The notes under the pieces were generated by a model. It was not told the DNA's origin. It did no database searches and worked only from the letters and a program-made list of their open reading frames with translations. 64,000 nt of DNA, taken from assembly GCF_947581785.1 (NCBI RefSeq), contig NZ_CANPVO010000039.1:55165-119164 (forward strand), written 5' to 3'. Below are positions 18,406-27,050 of the stretch, piece by piece (position 1 is the stretch's first letter; each line of letters starts with the position of its first letter). The stretch comes from Candidatus Palauibacter polyketidifaciens (lineage in GTDB: Bacteria; Gemmatimonadota; Gemmatimonadetes; Palauibacterales; Palauibacteraceae). A program made the translations under genes and the position numbers.

Positions 18406-18870
18406 CTAGCGGGTGTTGACCTCGATTACCCCGCCCTCGGCGCCCGGCCGGCGATAGCGGGCCGGAACCATGCTCTGGTGGTACAACCGGATCGACACGA
18501 TTTCCTCGGCTGGAATCCGACGAAGTGTCGTGACGGCATCGTTCTGGTTGAAGTCGCCGTCCACAACGAGGAGCGGAATGTGGTACGACTGCGACATGCG
18601 CGGCCGGGGTTGCACCCTGCCGCTTCCGTCCCGCGTCCACGGGTTGTCGTTGCCACCCCGGAAGCCGATCCGGTCTTCGAATATGATCAGCTCCCGGTGA
18701 TGCGTGAGCGCCTCGTAGGCCGACCGATATCCGGCCTCGCGGATCTCGCTGCCGGTGATGATGAGCCGCGTGTACGTTCCGGGGCGAGGGTTGCTGGCGC
18801 ACGCCATTGCCGCCATCAGGGCCATCGTCGTTGCAATCACGGCCGATCGTCGCGTGCGCTCTCTCATCAC
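18406..18870 (-). CDS. Stand-alone TonB-plug-like lipoprotein
   Basis: A 154-residue protein with a lipoprotein signal: hydrophobic stretch then LMAAMAC with Cys24 as the lipidation site. The remainder resembles a TonB-receptor plug domain without the barrel (LIITGSEIREAG at the start, IPLLVVDGDFN, then IPAEEIVSIRLY and GGVIEVNTR at the end). Such orphan plug proteins recur in Gemmatimonadota and Bacteroidota, but their function is not established. It lies 32 bases downstream of the S41 protease gene on the same strand. Confidence 0.7.
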   Translation of the reverse strand: MMRERTRRSAVIATTMALMAAMACASNPRPGTYTRLIITGSEIREAGYRSAYEALTHHRELIIFEDRIGFRGGNDNPWTRDGSGRVQPRPRMSQSYHIPLLVVDGDFNQNDAVTTLRRIPAEEIVSIRLYHQSMVPARYRRPGAEGGVIEVNTR

Positions 18871-18902
18871 TCGTCTCCTCGCCTCTTGAATCGCCCTGCC
18901 GC

Positions 18903-20564
18903 CTACTGGTGATCCCCGTCGGACTGCCCGCTCTCCGCGCCGTCCCCACCCCGCTCCTCAGCGACACGCGCCGCGACGGTGAGCAGCGCGTCCGGCGAAT
19001 CGGCCTCCATCAGAAGGTCCATTGCGACCTTGATCTGCGCGTCACGCACGGCCCGGCTGCGGAGCTGCGGCACCTCCCCGAACTCCGCGCCCGCCAGCTC
19101 ATCCGCGATGAGCCAGTCGACGTAGGTCCGGGACTGGTCGAAGAGTTCCCTCTCGATCTCGGCTCCCGCGTCGACCAGCGCCGCCCAGACTTCGTCCCGC
19201 ATCCCCTGCGTGACGGAGAAACCCTCGTTGAAATCGTGCTCGTTCGAATACTCGACCGCCCACCGGAAGACGACGTTCCGCGGGATCGCCCCCGAGCGCG
19301 TCGCGAGGCGCCGCAGTTCCTGCTCCTCGGTGGACAGCGTGTCGCGGTAGACGATCAGGTCCGGCGTGATCCCGCCGCCCCCGTACACCGTCCGGCCGCC
19401 CGTCGTCGTGAACTCCTCCCGGTCTTCCGCCTCCGGTCGCGATGCGATCGGTTCGCCGGAAATCGCCACGGCGCTCGCAGCCAGGTCGCGAAGCGCGCTC
19501 GCCCGGTCGAAATCCTTCGTGATGGAGCGCCCCGCCGGAGTGTACCAGCGGGCCGTCGTGACCTTCATGCTGTTGTCCCCGGAGAGCCGATACAGGGTCT
19601 GCACGGAACCTTTGCCGAACGTCGTCGTGCCCACGACGACCGCACGGTCGTGGTCCTGCAGAGCACCGGCAACGATCTCGGAAGCGCTCGCGCTCAGGCC
19701 ATCCACGACGACGACGATGGGAATATCGGCGTAGCGGTCCTCGGTGGAGGCGCGGAACAGGTAATTCTGCTCGTCCAGCCGGGAACGCGTTTCCACCACG
19801 GACCGGCCGCGCTCCAGGAAGAGATCCGTGACATCGATTCCCGCAGGCAGCAGGCCGCCGGGATTCCGTCGCAGGTCCAGGATCAATCCGCCCGCCCCTT
19901 CATCGACGAGGCGGTCCAGCGTCGCGACGAGCTCTTCCTTCGCCTCGCGGCTGAACCCGCGCAGCGTCACGTAGCCGATATCGCCGTCCAGGACGAAACC
20001 CTGCGCCTGCGCCACCTGAATGACGTCGCGCACGATTCGGATCGCGAGCGGCCGGTCCACGCCTACCCGCGCGATCGTGATGTCGACCGGCGCCCCCTTC
20101 TCGCCCCGCAGCGTGTCCACGGCCTTGTCCACCGACCAGCCCTCGGCCGATTCGCCCTCGACCTCGATGATGCGGTCGCCGACTTCGAGTCCCTCGCGCA
20201 GGGCCGGTGAGTTCGGGAGCACCTGAACGACCGTGATCCAGTCATCCTTCACGTCGATCCGGACGCCGAGTCCACCGTAGTTGCCCGTCGTGGTGAGACG
20301 GAGATCCTCGGAATCCCGGGGTTCCAGGAAGGTCGTGTACGGGTCGCCCAGGTTCTCAAGCATCCCGTCGATCGCCATGCGATACAGATCCTCCGGCGGG
20401 ACCTCGTCGACGAAACGGGCGGAGATCAGGCGGTGGATTTCTTCCAGCAGGCGACGGCTATCCCCGCCGCTCGCGGCTCCGCCCTGATTTATCAGCCAGC
20501 CGCCGGTCGCGAGGGCGATGGCGCCGACCAGCACTCCGGTCGTCCAGGATCGCTCCAGTCTCAT
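18903..20564 (-). CDS. S41 carboxyl-terminal processing protease (CtpA/Prc family)
   Basis: A 553-residue exported protease. One N-terminal membrane/signal segment (residues 8-26) is followed by a PDZ domain (about 95-180) and the S41 core. The catalytic serine is in SASASE (291-296) and the lysine is Lys318 in TFGKGSVQ. A C-terminal region of about 150 residues follows the core. The enzyme would cleave periplasmic or outer-membrane protein tails. The start ATG 20564 has GGAGG four bases upstream; an upstream in-frame ATG has no such site. Confidence 0.92.
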   Translation of the reverse strand: MRLERSWTTGVLVGAIALATGGWLINQGGAASGGDSRRLLEEIHRLISARFVDEVPPEDLYRMAIDGMLENLGDPYTTFLEPRDSEDLRLTTTGNYGGLGVRIDVKDDWITVVQVLPNSPALREGLEVGDRIIEVEGESAEGWSVDKAVDTLRGEKGAPVDITIARVGVDRPLAIRIVRDVIQVAQAQGFVLDGDIGYVTLRGFSREAKEELVATLDRLVDEGAGGLILDLRRNPGGLLPAGIDVTDLFLERGRSVVETRSRLDEQNYLFRASTEDRYADIPIVVVVDGLSASASEIVAGALQDHDRAVVVGTTTFGKGSVQTLYRLSGDNSMKVTTARWYTPAGRSITKDFDRASALRDLAASAVAISGEPIASRPEAEDREEFTTTGGRTVYGGGGITPDLIVYRDTLSTEEQELRRLATRSGAIPRNVVFRWAVEYSNEHDFNEGFSVTQGMRDEVWAALVDAGAEIERELFDQSRTYVDWLIADELAGAEFGEVPQLRSRAVRDAQIKVAMDLLMEADSPDALLTVAARVAEERGGDGAESGQSDGDHQ

Positions 20565-20649
20565 GCATCCTCCGTGGTGGCAGCCCCGCATCGCATCGGG
20601 CCGCGTTCGAGCGGCACTCCGCCGCTACCGTCAATGTCACACGACAGGG

Positions 20650-21330
20650 TCAACGAGGAAAGTTCGCCCCCCGGAGCCGGTGCGGGAATCGCTCCTCCAG
20701 AAGCCCCAGAACCCGGCCTTCCACCTCATCCGGAGTCCCCGAGCCGTCGACGACCACGATCCGCTCCTCCGCCGCCGCGAACTCCCGGTACCCTTCACGC
20801 ACGCGCTCGCGGAACGATCGTTTCTCGAGCTCGATTCGGTCGGGAGCGGGCCCGAAGAAGGCCAGTTGGCCAGGATCTTGCTGATCCTGCCCCTGGCGAC
20901 CCAATCCCACCTTCACCGGTACGTCGAGCACGAGGTAGAGATCCGGAAGGAGACCGCCCGTCGCGGCGCGGGTGACCCGTTCGATCGTCTGCGCGGCGAC
21001 TCCGCGCGCCCACCCCTGGTAGACCCGCGTGGAAAGCTCGAAGCGGTCACAGAGGACGACCTCCCCGCGCTCCAGCGCGGGCCGGATCACCTCCTCGACG
21101 TGGACACGGCGGGACGCCGAAAAGAGCAGGAGTTCGGCGATCCCGTCGAGCCGCAGTTCCGGCCGGTCGAGGAGCACGCTCCGAATCGCTTCCGCCGCCG
21201 CCGTGCCTCCGGGTTCCCGCGTCACCAGGTGGGGCACGCCGGACGCGGACAGCCGTTCGGCCAGCCGGCCGATCTGGAGCGACTTTCCCGCCCCCTCCGG
21301 TCCCTCGAATACGAGGAAGCACCCCTTCAT
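20650..21330 (-). CDS. tmk: Thymidylate kinase
   Basis: A 226-residue dTMP kinase, phosphorylating dTMP to dTDP. Walker A is FEGPEGAGKS at the N-terminus, then the DRY-like segment VVLCDRFELSTRVYQGWARG with the dTMP-binding DR, then the lid region. TREPGGT is diagnostic of the family. It directly follows the inositol-phosphate synthase stop without a gap. Its normal neighbours (holB) are absent. Confidence 0.95.
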   Translation of the reverse strand: MKGCFLVFEGPEGAGKSLQIGRLAERLSASGVPHLVTREPGGTAAAEAIRSVLLDRPELRLDGIAELLLFSASRRVHVEEVIRPALERGEVVLCDRFELSTRVYQGWARGVAAQTIERVTRAATGGLLPDLYLVLDVPVKVGLGRQGQDQQDPGQLAFFGPAPDRIELEKRSFRERVREGYREFAAAEERIVVVDGSGTPDEVEGRVLGLLEERFPHRLRGANFPR

Positions 21331-22653
21331 TCAGTCGTAATACTCCACTCCGAGGTGCGTGATCTGCTCCTCCCCCTTCAGCCATCGCAACGTGTTCTTG
21401 AGCTTCCAGTGCTGGATGAAAATGTCGTGTTCCGGATACAGGTCCGGTGCCGTCTGCGGCGCCTTGAAGTAGAAGGACAGCCATTCCTGGACTCCCGACA
21501 GTCCGGAGCGCGCCGCGAGGTCGAGAAAGAGCGCCAGGTCGAGCACGATGGGCGCCGCCAGAATGGAGTCGCGGCACAGAAAATCGATCTTGATCTGCAT
21601 GCCGTACCCCATCCAGCCGAATATGTCGAGATTATCCCAGCCTTCCTTGTTATCGCCGCGCGGCGGATAGTAGTTGATGCGGACCTTGTGATACATCTCT
21701 CCATAGAGGTCCGGATACATGTCCGGCTGCAGGATATATTCGAGAGCCCCGAGTTTCGATTCTTCCTTCGTCTTGAAACTCTCCGGGTCGTCGAGCACCT
21801 CGCCGTCCCGGTTGCCGAGGATATTCGTCGAGAACCAGCCGTTGAGACCGAGCATGCGCGCCTTGAGACCCGGAGCCAGGATCGTCTTCATCAGCGTCTG
21901 GCCGGTCTTGAAGTCCTTCCCTGCGATCGCGACGCCCCGTTCGGCGGCGAGCGCGAGAAGCGCGGGAATGTCGCAGGTCAGATTCGGCGCCCCGTTCGCG
22001 AACGGCACCCCCTCCATGAGCGCGGCCCACGCATAGAGCATCGAGGGCGCGATGTCGGGGTGGTTCTCCTCCATCGCGCGCTCGAAGGAGGCCGGGCTGT
22101 CGTGCACCGGGCTCGCCCTCATGAAGATCTCGGTCGAAGCCGCCCACACCATCACGAGGCGGTCGCAGCCGTTCTCCGCCTTGAACCGGCGGATGTCCTC
22201 GCGGAGCTGCTCGGCGAGTTCCCGCTTGTTCGCGCCCGTCTTCACGTTCGAGCCGTCGAGCTTCTTCACGTAGGCGCGGTCGAAGGCGGCCGGCATCGGT
22301 TCGATTCCCCGCATGAAGTCCGCAAGCGGATCGATGTCCTCCGGCCGGAGGACGCCGCACACCTTGGCGGACTCGTAGGCGTTGTCGGGAATCGGATCCC
22401 AGGCGCCGAAGACGAGATCGTCCAGCTCCGCCAGCGGCACGAAATCGCGGATGAACGGGGTGCGGTTCTCCGTCCGCTTCCCGAGCCGGATCGTGTTCAT
22501 CTGCGTGAGCGATCCGATGGGTCGGTTCCGTCCCCGGCGCGCCGCCTCCACGCCCGCGATGAAGGTGGTCGAGACCGCTCCGAGCCCTACGAGGAGAACG
22601 CCGAGCGTCCCTTCGGCGGAGGCAATGGTTGCAGGTGATCTATCCGATTCCAC
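21331..22653 (-). CDS. ino1: Myo-inositol-1-phosphate synthase
   Basis: A 440-residue MIPS that converts glucose-6-phosphate to inositol-1-phosphate with NAD. The Rossmann motif VLLVGLGAVSTTF is at the N-terminus. The catalytic domain carries the conserved GKDFKTGQT, LGLNGWFSTNILGNRDG, SK near KTKEESK, and DIFGWMGYGMQIKI segments. The GTG at 22653 has only a weak upstream Shine-Dalgarno. It sits 25 bases after a CDP-alcohol phosphatidyltransferase gene, which suggests that the inositol is used for a phosphatidylinositol-type lipid. Confidence 0.93.
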   Translation of the reverse strand: MESDRSPATIASAEGTLGVLLVGLGAVSTTFIAGVEAARRGRNRPIGSLTQMNTIRLGKRTENRTPFIRDFVPLAELDDLVFGAWDPIPDNAYESAKVCGVLRPEDIDPLADFMRGIEPMPAAFDRAYVKKLDGSNVKTGANKRELAEQLREDIRRFKAENGCDRLVMVWAASTEIFMRASPVHDSPASFERAMEENHPDIAPSMLYAWAALMEGVPFANGAPNLTCDIPALLALAAERGVAIAGKDFKTGQTLMKTILAPGLKARMLGLNGWFSTNILGNRDGEVLDDPESFKTKEESKLGALEYILQPDMYPDLYGEMYHKVRINYYPPRGDNKEGWDNLDIFGWMGYGMQIKIDFLCRDSILAAPIVLDLALFLDLAARSGLSGVQEWLSFYFKAPQTAPDLYPEHDIFIQHWKLKNTLRWLKGEEQITHLGVEYYD

Positions 22654-22678
22654 GATGCTGGTTCACTCCGTATCTGGT

Positions 22679-23335
22679 TCAGTTCGATTCCCGGGGCGGC
22701 TCGCCATCGGGCCGCGTATTCCGGTACACCCACCAGATCCGCTGGAAGGCGGTCAGGTTGGTGAGAATCGCGAGGACGATGATCACGACCCTGAGTACGA
22801 GGCCCTGGTGACCGAACATGGTCGTCTCGCCGAAGATGAGCGCGGCGAAGCCGATCAGGATGACCCGTTCCGGGCGCTGCATGAGCCCGACGTAGCAGGC
22901 GATGCCGAGCGCCTCGGCCCGGGCGCGGGTGTAGCTGATCATCAGCGAACCGGCGAGCGCGAGCACGATCCAGTAGATCATCCCCACGTCGCCCAGTTCG
23001 AGACGGTAGTCGTTGTACAGGGATAGGAGACCCAGGTACACGACGATCTCGGACAGCCGGTCGAGCGTCGAATCGTAGAAGGCGCCGAAGGACGAGGCGA
23101 GTCCCGTGCGGCGCGCGACCGTGCCATCGAACAGGTCGAACACGCCGCCGAGGAGGACGAGGAAGCCGGCCGTGCTCACATGATGCTGATGAAAGAAGTA
23201 GCCGGAACTGCAGGTGATGACGAAACCGAGCGTGCTGATGACGTTGGGGTGGACACGGCGTCTCGTGAGCCACGCCATGGCCGGCTCGAAGACCGCGCGC
23301 AGCGCGCGTTCCCCCAGATCGCGAGCCGCCTTCAT
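22679..23335 (-). CDS. CDP-alcohol phosphatidyltransferase (probable phosphatidylinositol-phosphate synthase type)
   Basis: A 218-residue integral membrane enzyme with the CDP-alcohol signature DGTVARRTGLASSFGAFYD followed by STLDR, the four catalytic Asp residues. Five to six hydrophobic helices are visible. The family joins an alcohol phosphate to CDP-diacylglycerol. The adjacent inositol-1-phosphate synthase favours inositol-phosphate as acceptor, but glycerol-phosphate or another alcohol cannot be excluded. Its ATG overlaps the YlbF-like stop. Confidence 0.85.
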   Translation of the reverse strand: MKAARDLGERALRAVFEPAMAWLTRRRVHPNVISTLGFVITCSSGYFFHQHHVSTAGFLVLLGGVFDLFDGTVARRTGLASSFGAFYDSTLDRLSEIVVYLGLLSLYNDYRLELGDVGMIYWIVLALAGSLMISYTRARAEALGIACYVGLMQRPERVILIGFAALIFGETTMFGHQGLVLRVVIIVLAILTNLTAFQRIWWVYRNTRPDGEPPRESN

Positions 23336-23700
23336 GTCGGGAGGATGATCCGGCTTTCCTCGCCCTTCCGGACCCCCTCGCCGATCGCTCGATCCACCCG
23401 CTCCATGAGCTTCTCGAAGTTCGCCTGAGAGGAGATGAGCGCCTGGTAGCGGGTGTTCGTCTGGACCTTCTCCTGCAGTTCGGCGAACTCCCGTTCCTGC
23501 TCCTCGCTCGGCTGCTCGCCGCGGCCGACCGCCTCCACGAGCGTGCTCTGCAGGTCGCGCAGACGGTTGAGCAGTTCCGTCGCGTCCCGATCCTCGTCGA
23601 TCTCGCGTCGGGCCGCGCGCAGGTAGGCGTATTCGGGCAACTGCGAGATGATGCGCCCCACCTCCTGCGCCTTCTCCAGCATGCGGTCTCGCTCGTCCAT
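23332..23700 (-). CDS. YlbF/YmcA-family helical protein
   Basis: A 122-residue all-helical protein with the family's charged helices: LEKAQEVGRIISQLPEYAYL, DRDATELLNRLRDLQ and FAELQEKVQTNTRYQALISSQ. In Firmicutes, YlbF and YmcA form a complex with YaaT that guides RNase Y. Outside that group the function is unknown, and no partner is seen here. The start MDERDRML at 23700 is clear. It overlaps the next gene by four bases, so it is probably co-translated with it. Confidence 0.75.
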   Translation of the reverse strand: MDERDRMLEKAQEVGRIISQLPEYAYLRAARREIDEDRDATELLNRLRDLQSTLVEAVGRGEQPSEEQEREFAELQEKVQTNTRYQALISSQANFEKLMERVDRAIGEGVRKGEESRIILPT

Positions 23701-23830
23701 GTCTCCGGCTCGAAACGGAATCAGGAAGCACCCCGGGCCGACACGTCGGGTCGGCAGCGGGCGGAGGCGCGAATCGTCCGTCCCTTCCCCGCTCGCCATA
23801 CACGGGCCCGGGCCGACGATTCGATGCCCG

Positions 23831-23836
23831 AGTATA
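23831..23836 (-). promoter_or_regulatory. Possible -10 hexamer upstream of the YlbF-like gene
   Basis: The 181-base gap between prmC and the YlbF-like gene contains TATACT, read on the minus strand as GGGTTATACTCGG, in otherwise very GC-rich DNA. It is a candidate -10 for the inositol-lipid transcript. No convincing -35 at 16-18 bases is seen, so this is a weak call. Confidence 0.3.
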
Positions 23837-23881
23837 ACCCGGCCCCGACCCCCACGCGACTTGAACGACCGGGGGGTGGCG

Positions 23882-24789
23882 CTAGCAGGAGTCGGTCTTC
23901 CGCGCGCTTGCAAAGCGGGGGCGGCCGGCGAGGTCGGTCCCGATCCGACTGTCGGAAAGCGCGGCTTCGGCCTTCAGAAGCCGGAGGACGGAGGAGCCCT
24001 GCGACATCCCGATCTCGAGGAAGAGCGCGCCGCCTTCGCGGAGCCGGCCCGGGGCGCCGGCCACAACGGTTCGAATGACCTCCAGTCCGTCTTCCCCGGC
24101 GTCCAGTGCGACGCGAGGCTCGTGTTCCCGGACCAGGGGGTCGAGGTCGGTCCATTCCGAGGTCGTGACGTAGGGCGGGTTGGAGATGATGAGGTCGAAG
24201 CGCTCTTCGGGGACGAGGGCGGACCAGATGTCGGGAGGACAGGCGCGCAGTTCGAGGTTCTCGACGTTTGCACGGCGGGCGTTCTCGCGGGCGAGTTCGA
24301 GTGCGTCCTCGGACACGTCGAGTCCGATAACGCGGTCGGCGATCCCCTCGTCCAGGAGCGCGATCGCGATGGCGCCCGATCCGACGCCGATATCGAGCGC
24401 ATCGACGGCTGCGCCACGGTCGCGGCACCAAGTGGCGACGAGGTCGAGGAGCTGCTCGGTCTCCGGGCGCGGGATGAGAGCGCGGCCGTCCGACACGAGG
24501 CGTACGCGCCGGAAATCGACCGTGCCCTCGATGTGCTGGAGCGGCTGACCCTCCAGACGGCGGGAGACTGCGCGCGCCACGGACGCCGCGCCGGCCGGAT
24601 CGACCCGCTCTCCGCCGGAGACGGCGAGTTCGCTCCGAGACAGGCCGAGCGCCGCGGCCACGAGCCGCTCGGCTTCGACCCGCGGGGCCTCCAGCCCGGC
24701 CAGCTCGAGTTCGCGCCGCACGCCCTGAACGATCTCGCGGCGCGTCGGACCCGCCGGACGGCGCCCGGCCCCACCCGGGCGCGGTTCCG

Positions 24790-24793
<4 letters not shown>
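23882..24793 (-). CDS. prmC: Peptide chain release factor N5-glutamine methyltransferase PrmC
   Basis: A 303-residue SAM methyltransferase that methylates the GGQ glutamine of release factors. The N-terminal helical domain is followed by the Rossmann fold with [15 protein letters not shown] and the catalytic [13 protein letters not shown]. The ATG at 24793 overlaps the prfA stop as ATGA, so enzyme and substrate gene are coupled, the usual arrangement. A very Arg/Pro-rich N-terminus (about 25 residues) is longer than in typical PrmC. Confidence 0.95.
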
Positions 24794-25878
<1,085 letters not shown>

Positions 25879-25892
25879 TCGTTCCCTACATG

Positions 25893-25918
25893 AAAACGGG
25901 GTCCGCGAGGAACCCCGT
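25893..25918 (-). terminator. Hairpin with short T-run between rpmE and prfA
   Basis: Read on the minus strand, ACGGGGT and ACCCCGT form a 7-bp stem with a 9-base loop, followed by TTTT. It lies after the rpmE stop and ends about 15 bases before the prfA start. A 16-base perfect palindrome GCCGGAGGCCTCCGGC (25941-25956) directly follows the rpmE stop. Together they could attenuate read-through from rpmE into prfA. The T-run is short, so only partial termination is likely. Confidence 0.55.
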
Positions 25919-25956
25919 CACTTGAAATGCGGTGTCGAGCGCCGGAGGCCTCCGGC

Positions 25957-26232
25957 TCAGGCATCCGCTGCCACTGCCTCCTCTTCCGCAGCCTCTTCCT
26001 TCTCCACCGCGTCCTTCTCCTCGCTGCGGGTGTTCCGATCGCCGTACTTGGCGATGAACCGCTCCACGCGTCCCGCCGTGTCGACGAGCTTCTGCCGCCC
26101 GGTGAAGAAGGGGTGGCAGTGCGAACAGATCTCGACGTGGATCTCGCCCACCGTCGACGCGGTCTCCGTCTCCCGGCCGCACGCACAGGTGATCTTCGCG
26201 GGTGCGTACTCCGGATGTATGCCTGCCTTCAT
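25957..26232 (-). CDS. rpmE: 50S ribosomal protein L31 (zinc-binding type)
   Basis: A 91-residue L31 starting [11 protein letters not shown]. Zinc ligands are seen as TCACG and CSHC in [15 protein letters not shown], so this is the C+ form. A 20-residue acidic tail rich in Glu and Ala extends beyond the usual 70-residue core. GGGGAAG precedes ATG 26232. The upstream in-frame extension is spurious, since it ignores this site and the conserved start. Gene order rpmE-prfA-prmC is conserved in many bacteria. Confidence 0.95.
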   Translation of the reverse strand: MKAGIHPEYAPAKITCACGRETETASTVGEIHVEICSHCHPFFTGRQKLVDTAGRVERFIAKYGDRNTRSEEKDAVEKEEAAEEEAVAADA

Positions 26233-26389
26233 GTCTTCCCCACACGCTGGTTGTCGGCCTCCGGCGGAGGCGTCTGCGGAACAGCCATGTAATCTAGCCG
26301 AAGCGCCGCGCCCGCTGCAAATGCGAGGCGGACTTCCGGCTGTGCGTCCCGGAGATGCAGCCGGCGGTCGCGGCGAGTAGACTCCTCCC

Positions 26390-26887
26390 ATGACCCGGGC
26401 TGCGCTGATCACACTACTCGACTTCCACTACTGGGCCCGCGACGGGACGCTCGATGCCGTCGAGCGGATCGCGCCCGAAGATTTCCGCCGGGACCTGGGG
26501 AGCAGCTTCGGCTCCATCCGCGACACGCTCGCGCACGTCGTATCGGCCGAATGGGTCTGGTGCTCACGCTGGCGGGGACACTTCCCGACGGAGCACCTCC
26601 CCGCCGCCGACTTCGAGACGGCGGACGACATTCGCGCGCGCTGGCTGGAGGAAGAGGCGCGCGTCCGCCGATTCGTCGCGGAACTCGGCCCCGAAGACAT
26701 CCACCGCGTGATCGACTACCGGTTCTTCGATGGCGAACCGATGCGTGCCGTGTTCTGGCACATGCTGCAGCACGTCGTCAACCACGCCACGTACCACCGC
26801 GGGCAGGTGACGACGATGCTCCGCCAGCTCGGCGCCGACCCGCCCCGAAATCCGGGCCTCATCGGCTTCTATCTCGAGCAGAGCTAG
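26390..26887 (+). CDS. DinB/YfiT-family putative metal-dependent enzyme
   Basis: A 165-residue four-helix protein. The metal-binding histidines are visible: one in TLAHVVSAE (about residue 48) and two in [16 protein letters not shown] (H-x3-H). The family includes bacillithiol/mycothiol transferases and dehalogenase-like enzymes, and the substrate cannot be told here. Its TAG stop lies in the CTAG that begins the palindromic element at 26884. A second, divergent DinB-like gene lies at 42287-42853. Confidence 0.85.
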   Translation: MTRAALITLLDFHYWARDGTLDAVERIAPEDFRRDLGSSFGSIRDTLAHVVSAEWVWCSRWRGHFPTEHLPAADFETADDIRARWLEEEARVRRFVAELGPEDIHRVIDYRFFDGEPMRAVFWHMLQHVVNHATYHRGQVTTMLRQLGADPPRNPGLIGFYLEQS

Positions 26888-27050
26888 TGTAGTGTCGCAT
26901 AAATCCTCGAGTCACCGAGAGTGCCGGGGCGCCGGCTCCCGCAAGGCGCTCCGACGAGGAATAGCAGAGCTATTGCGAGGAGGAGCAACGCCGCGGGGAC
27001 GGATGCAGCGGCGCTCGAATGACCGCAGGATTTGTGCGATACTACACTAG
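26884..27050. repeat. Palindromic repeat element, member 2 (167 bp, MITE-like)
   Basis: The two ends are 23-base terminal inverted repeats differing at two positions: CTAGTGTAGTGTCGCATAAA at the left and, complemented, CTAGTGTAGTATCGCACAAA at the right, each followed by TCC. The outermost CTAG occurs at both ends and is itself palindromic, so it could be a 4-base target duplication. The centre is a perfect hairpin AATAGC-AGA-GCTATT (26960-26974). The flanks match the element at 6605-6742. It fills the whole space between the convergent DinB and penicillin-acylase-like genes, and its two CTAG ends provide both stop codons. It encodes no protein. Confidence 0.8.

Noticed and set aside
25893..25956. 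L31-type autoregulatory leader acting on rpmE itself
   Set aside because: The hairpins are downstream of rpmE, not in its leader, so they can affect only prfA.
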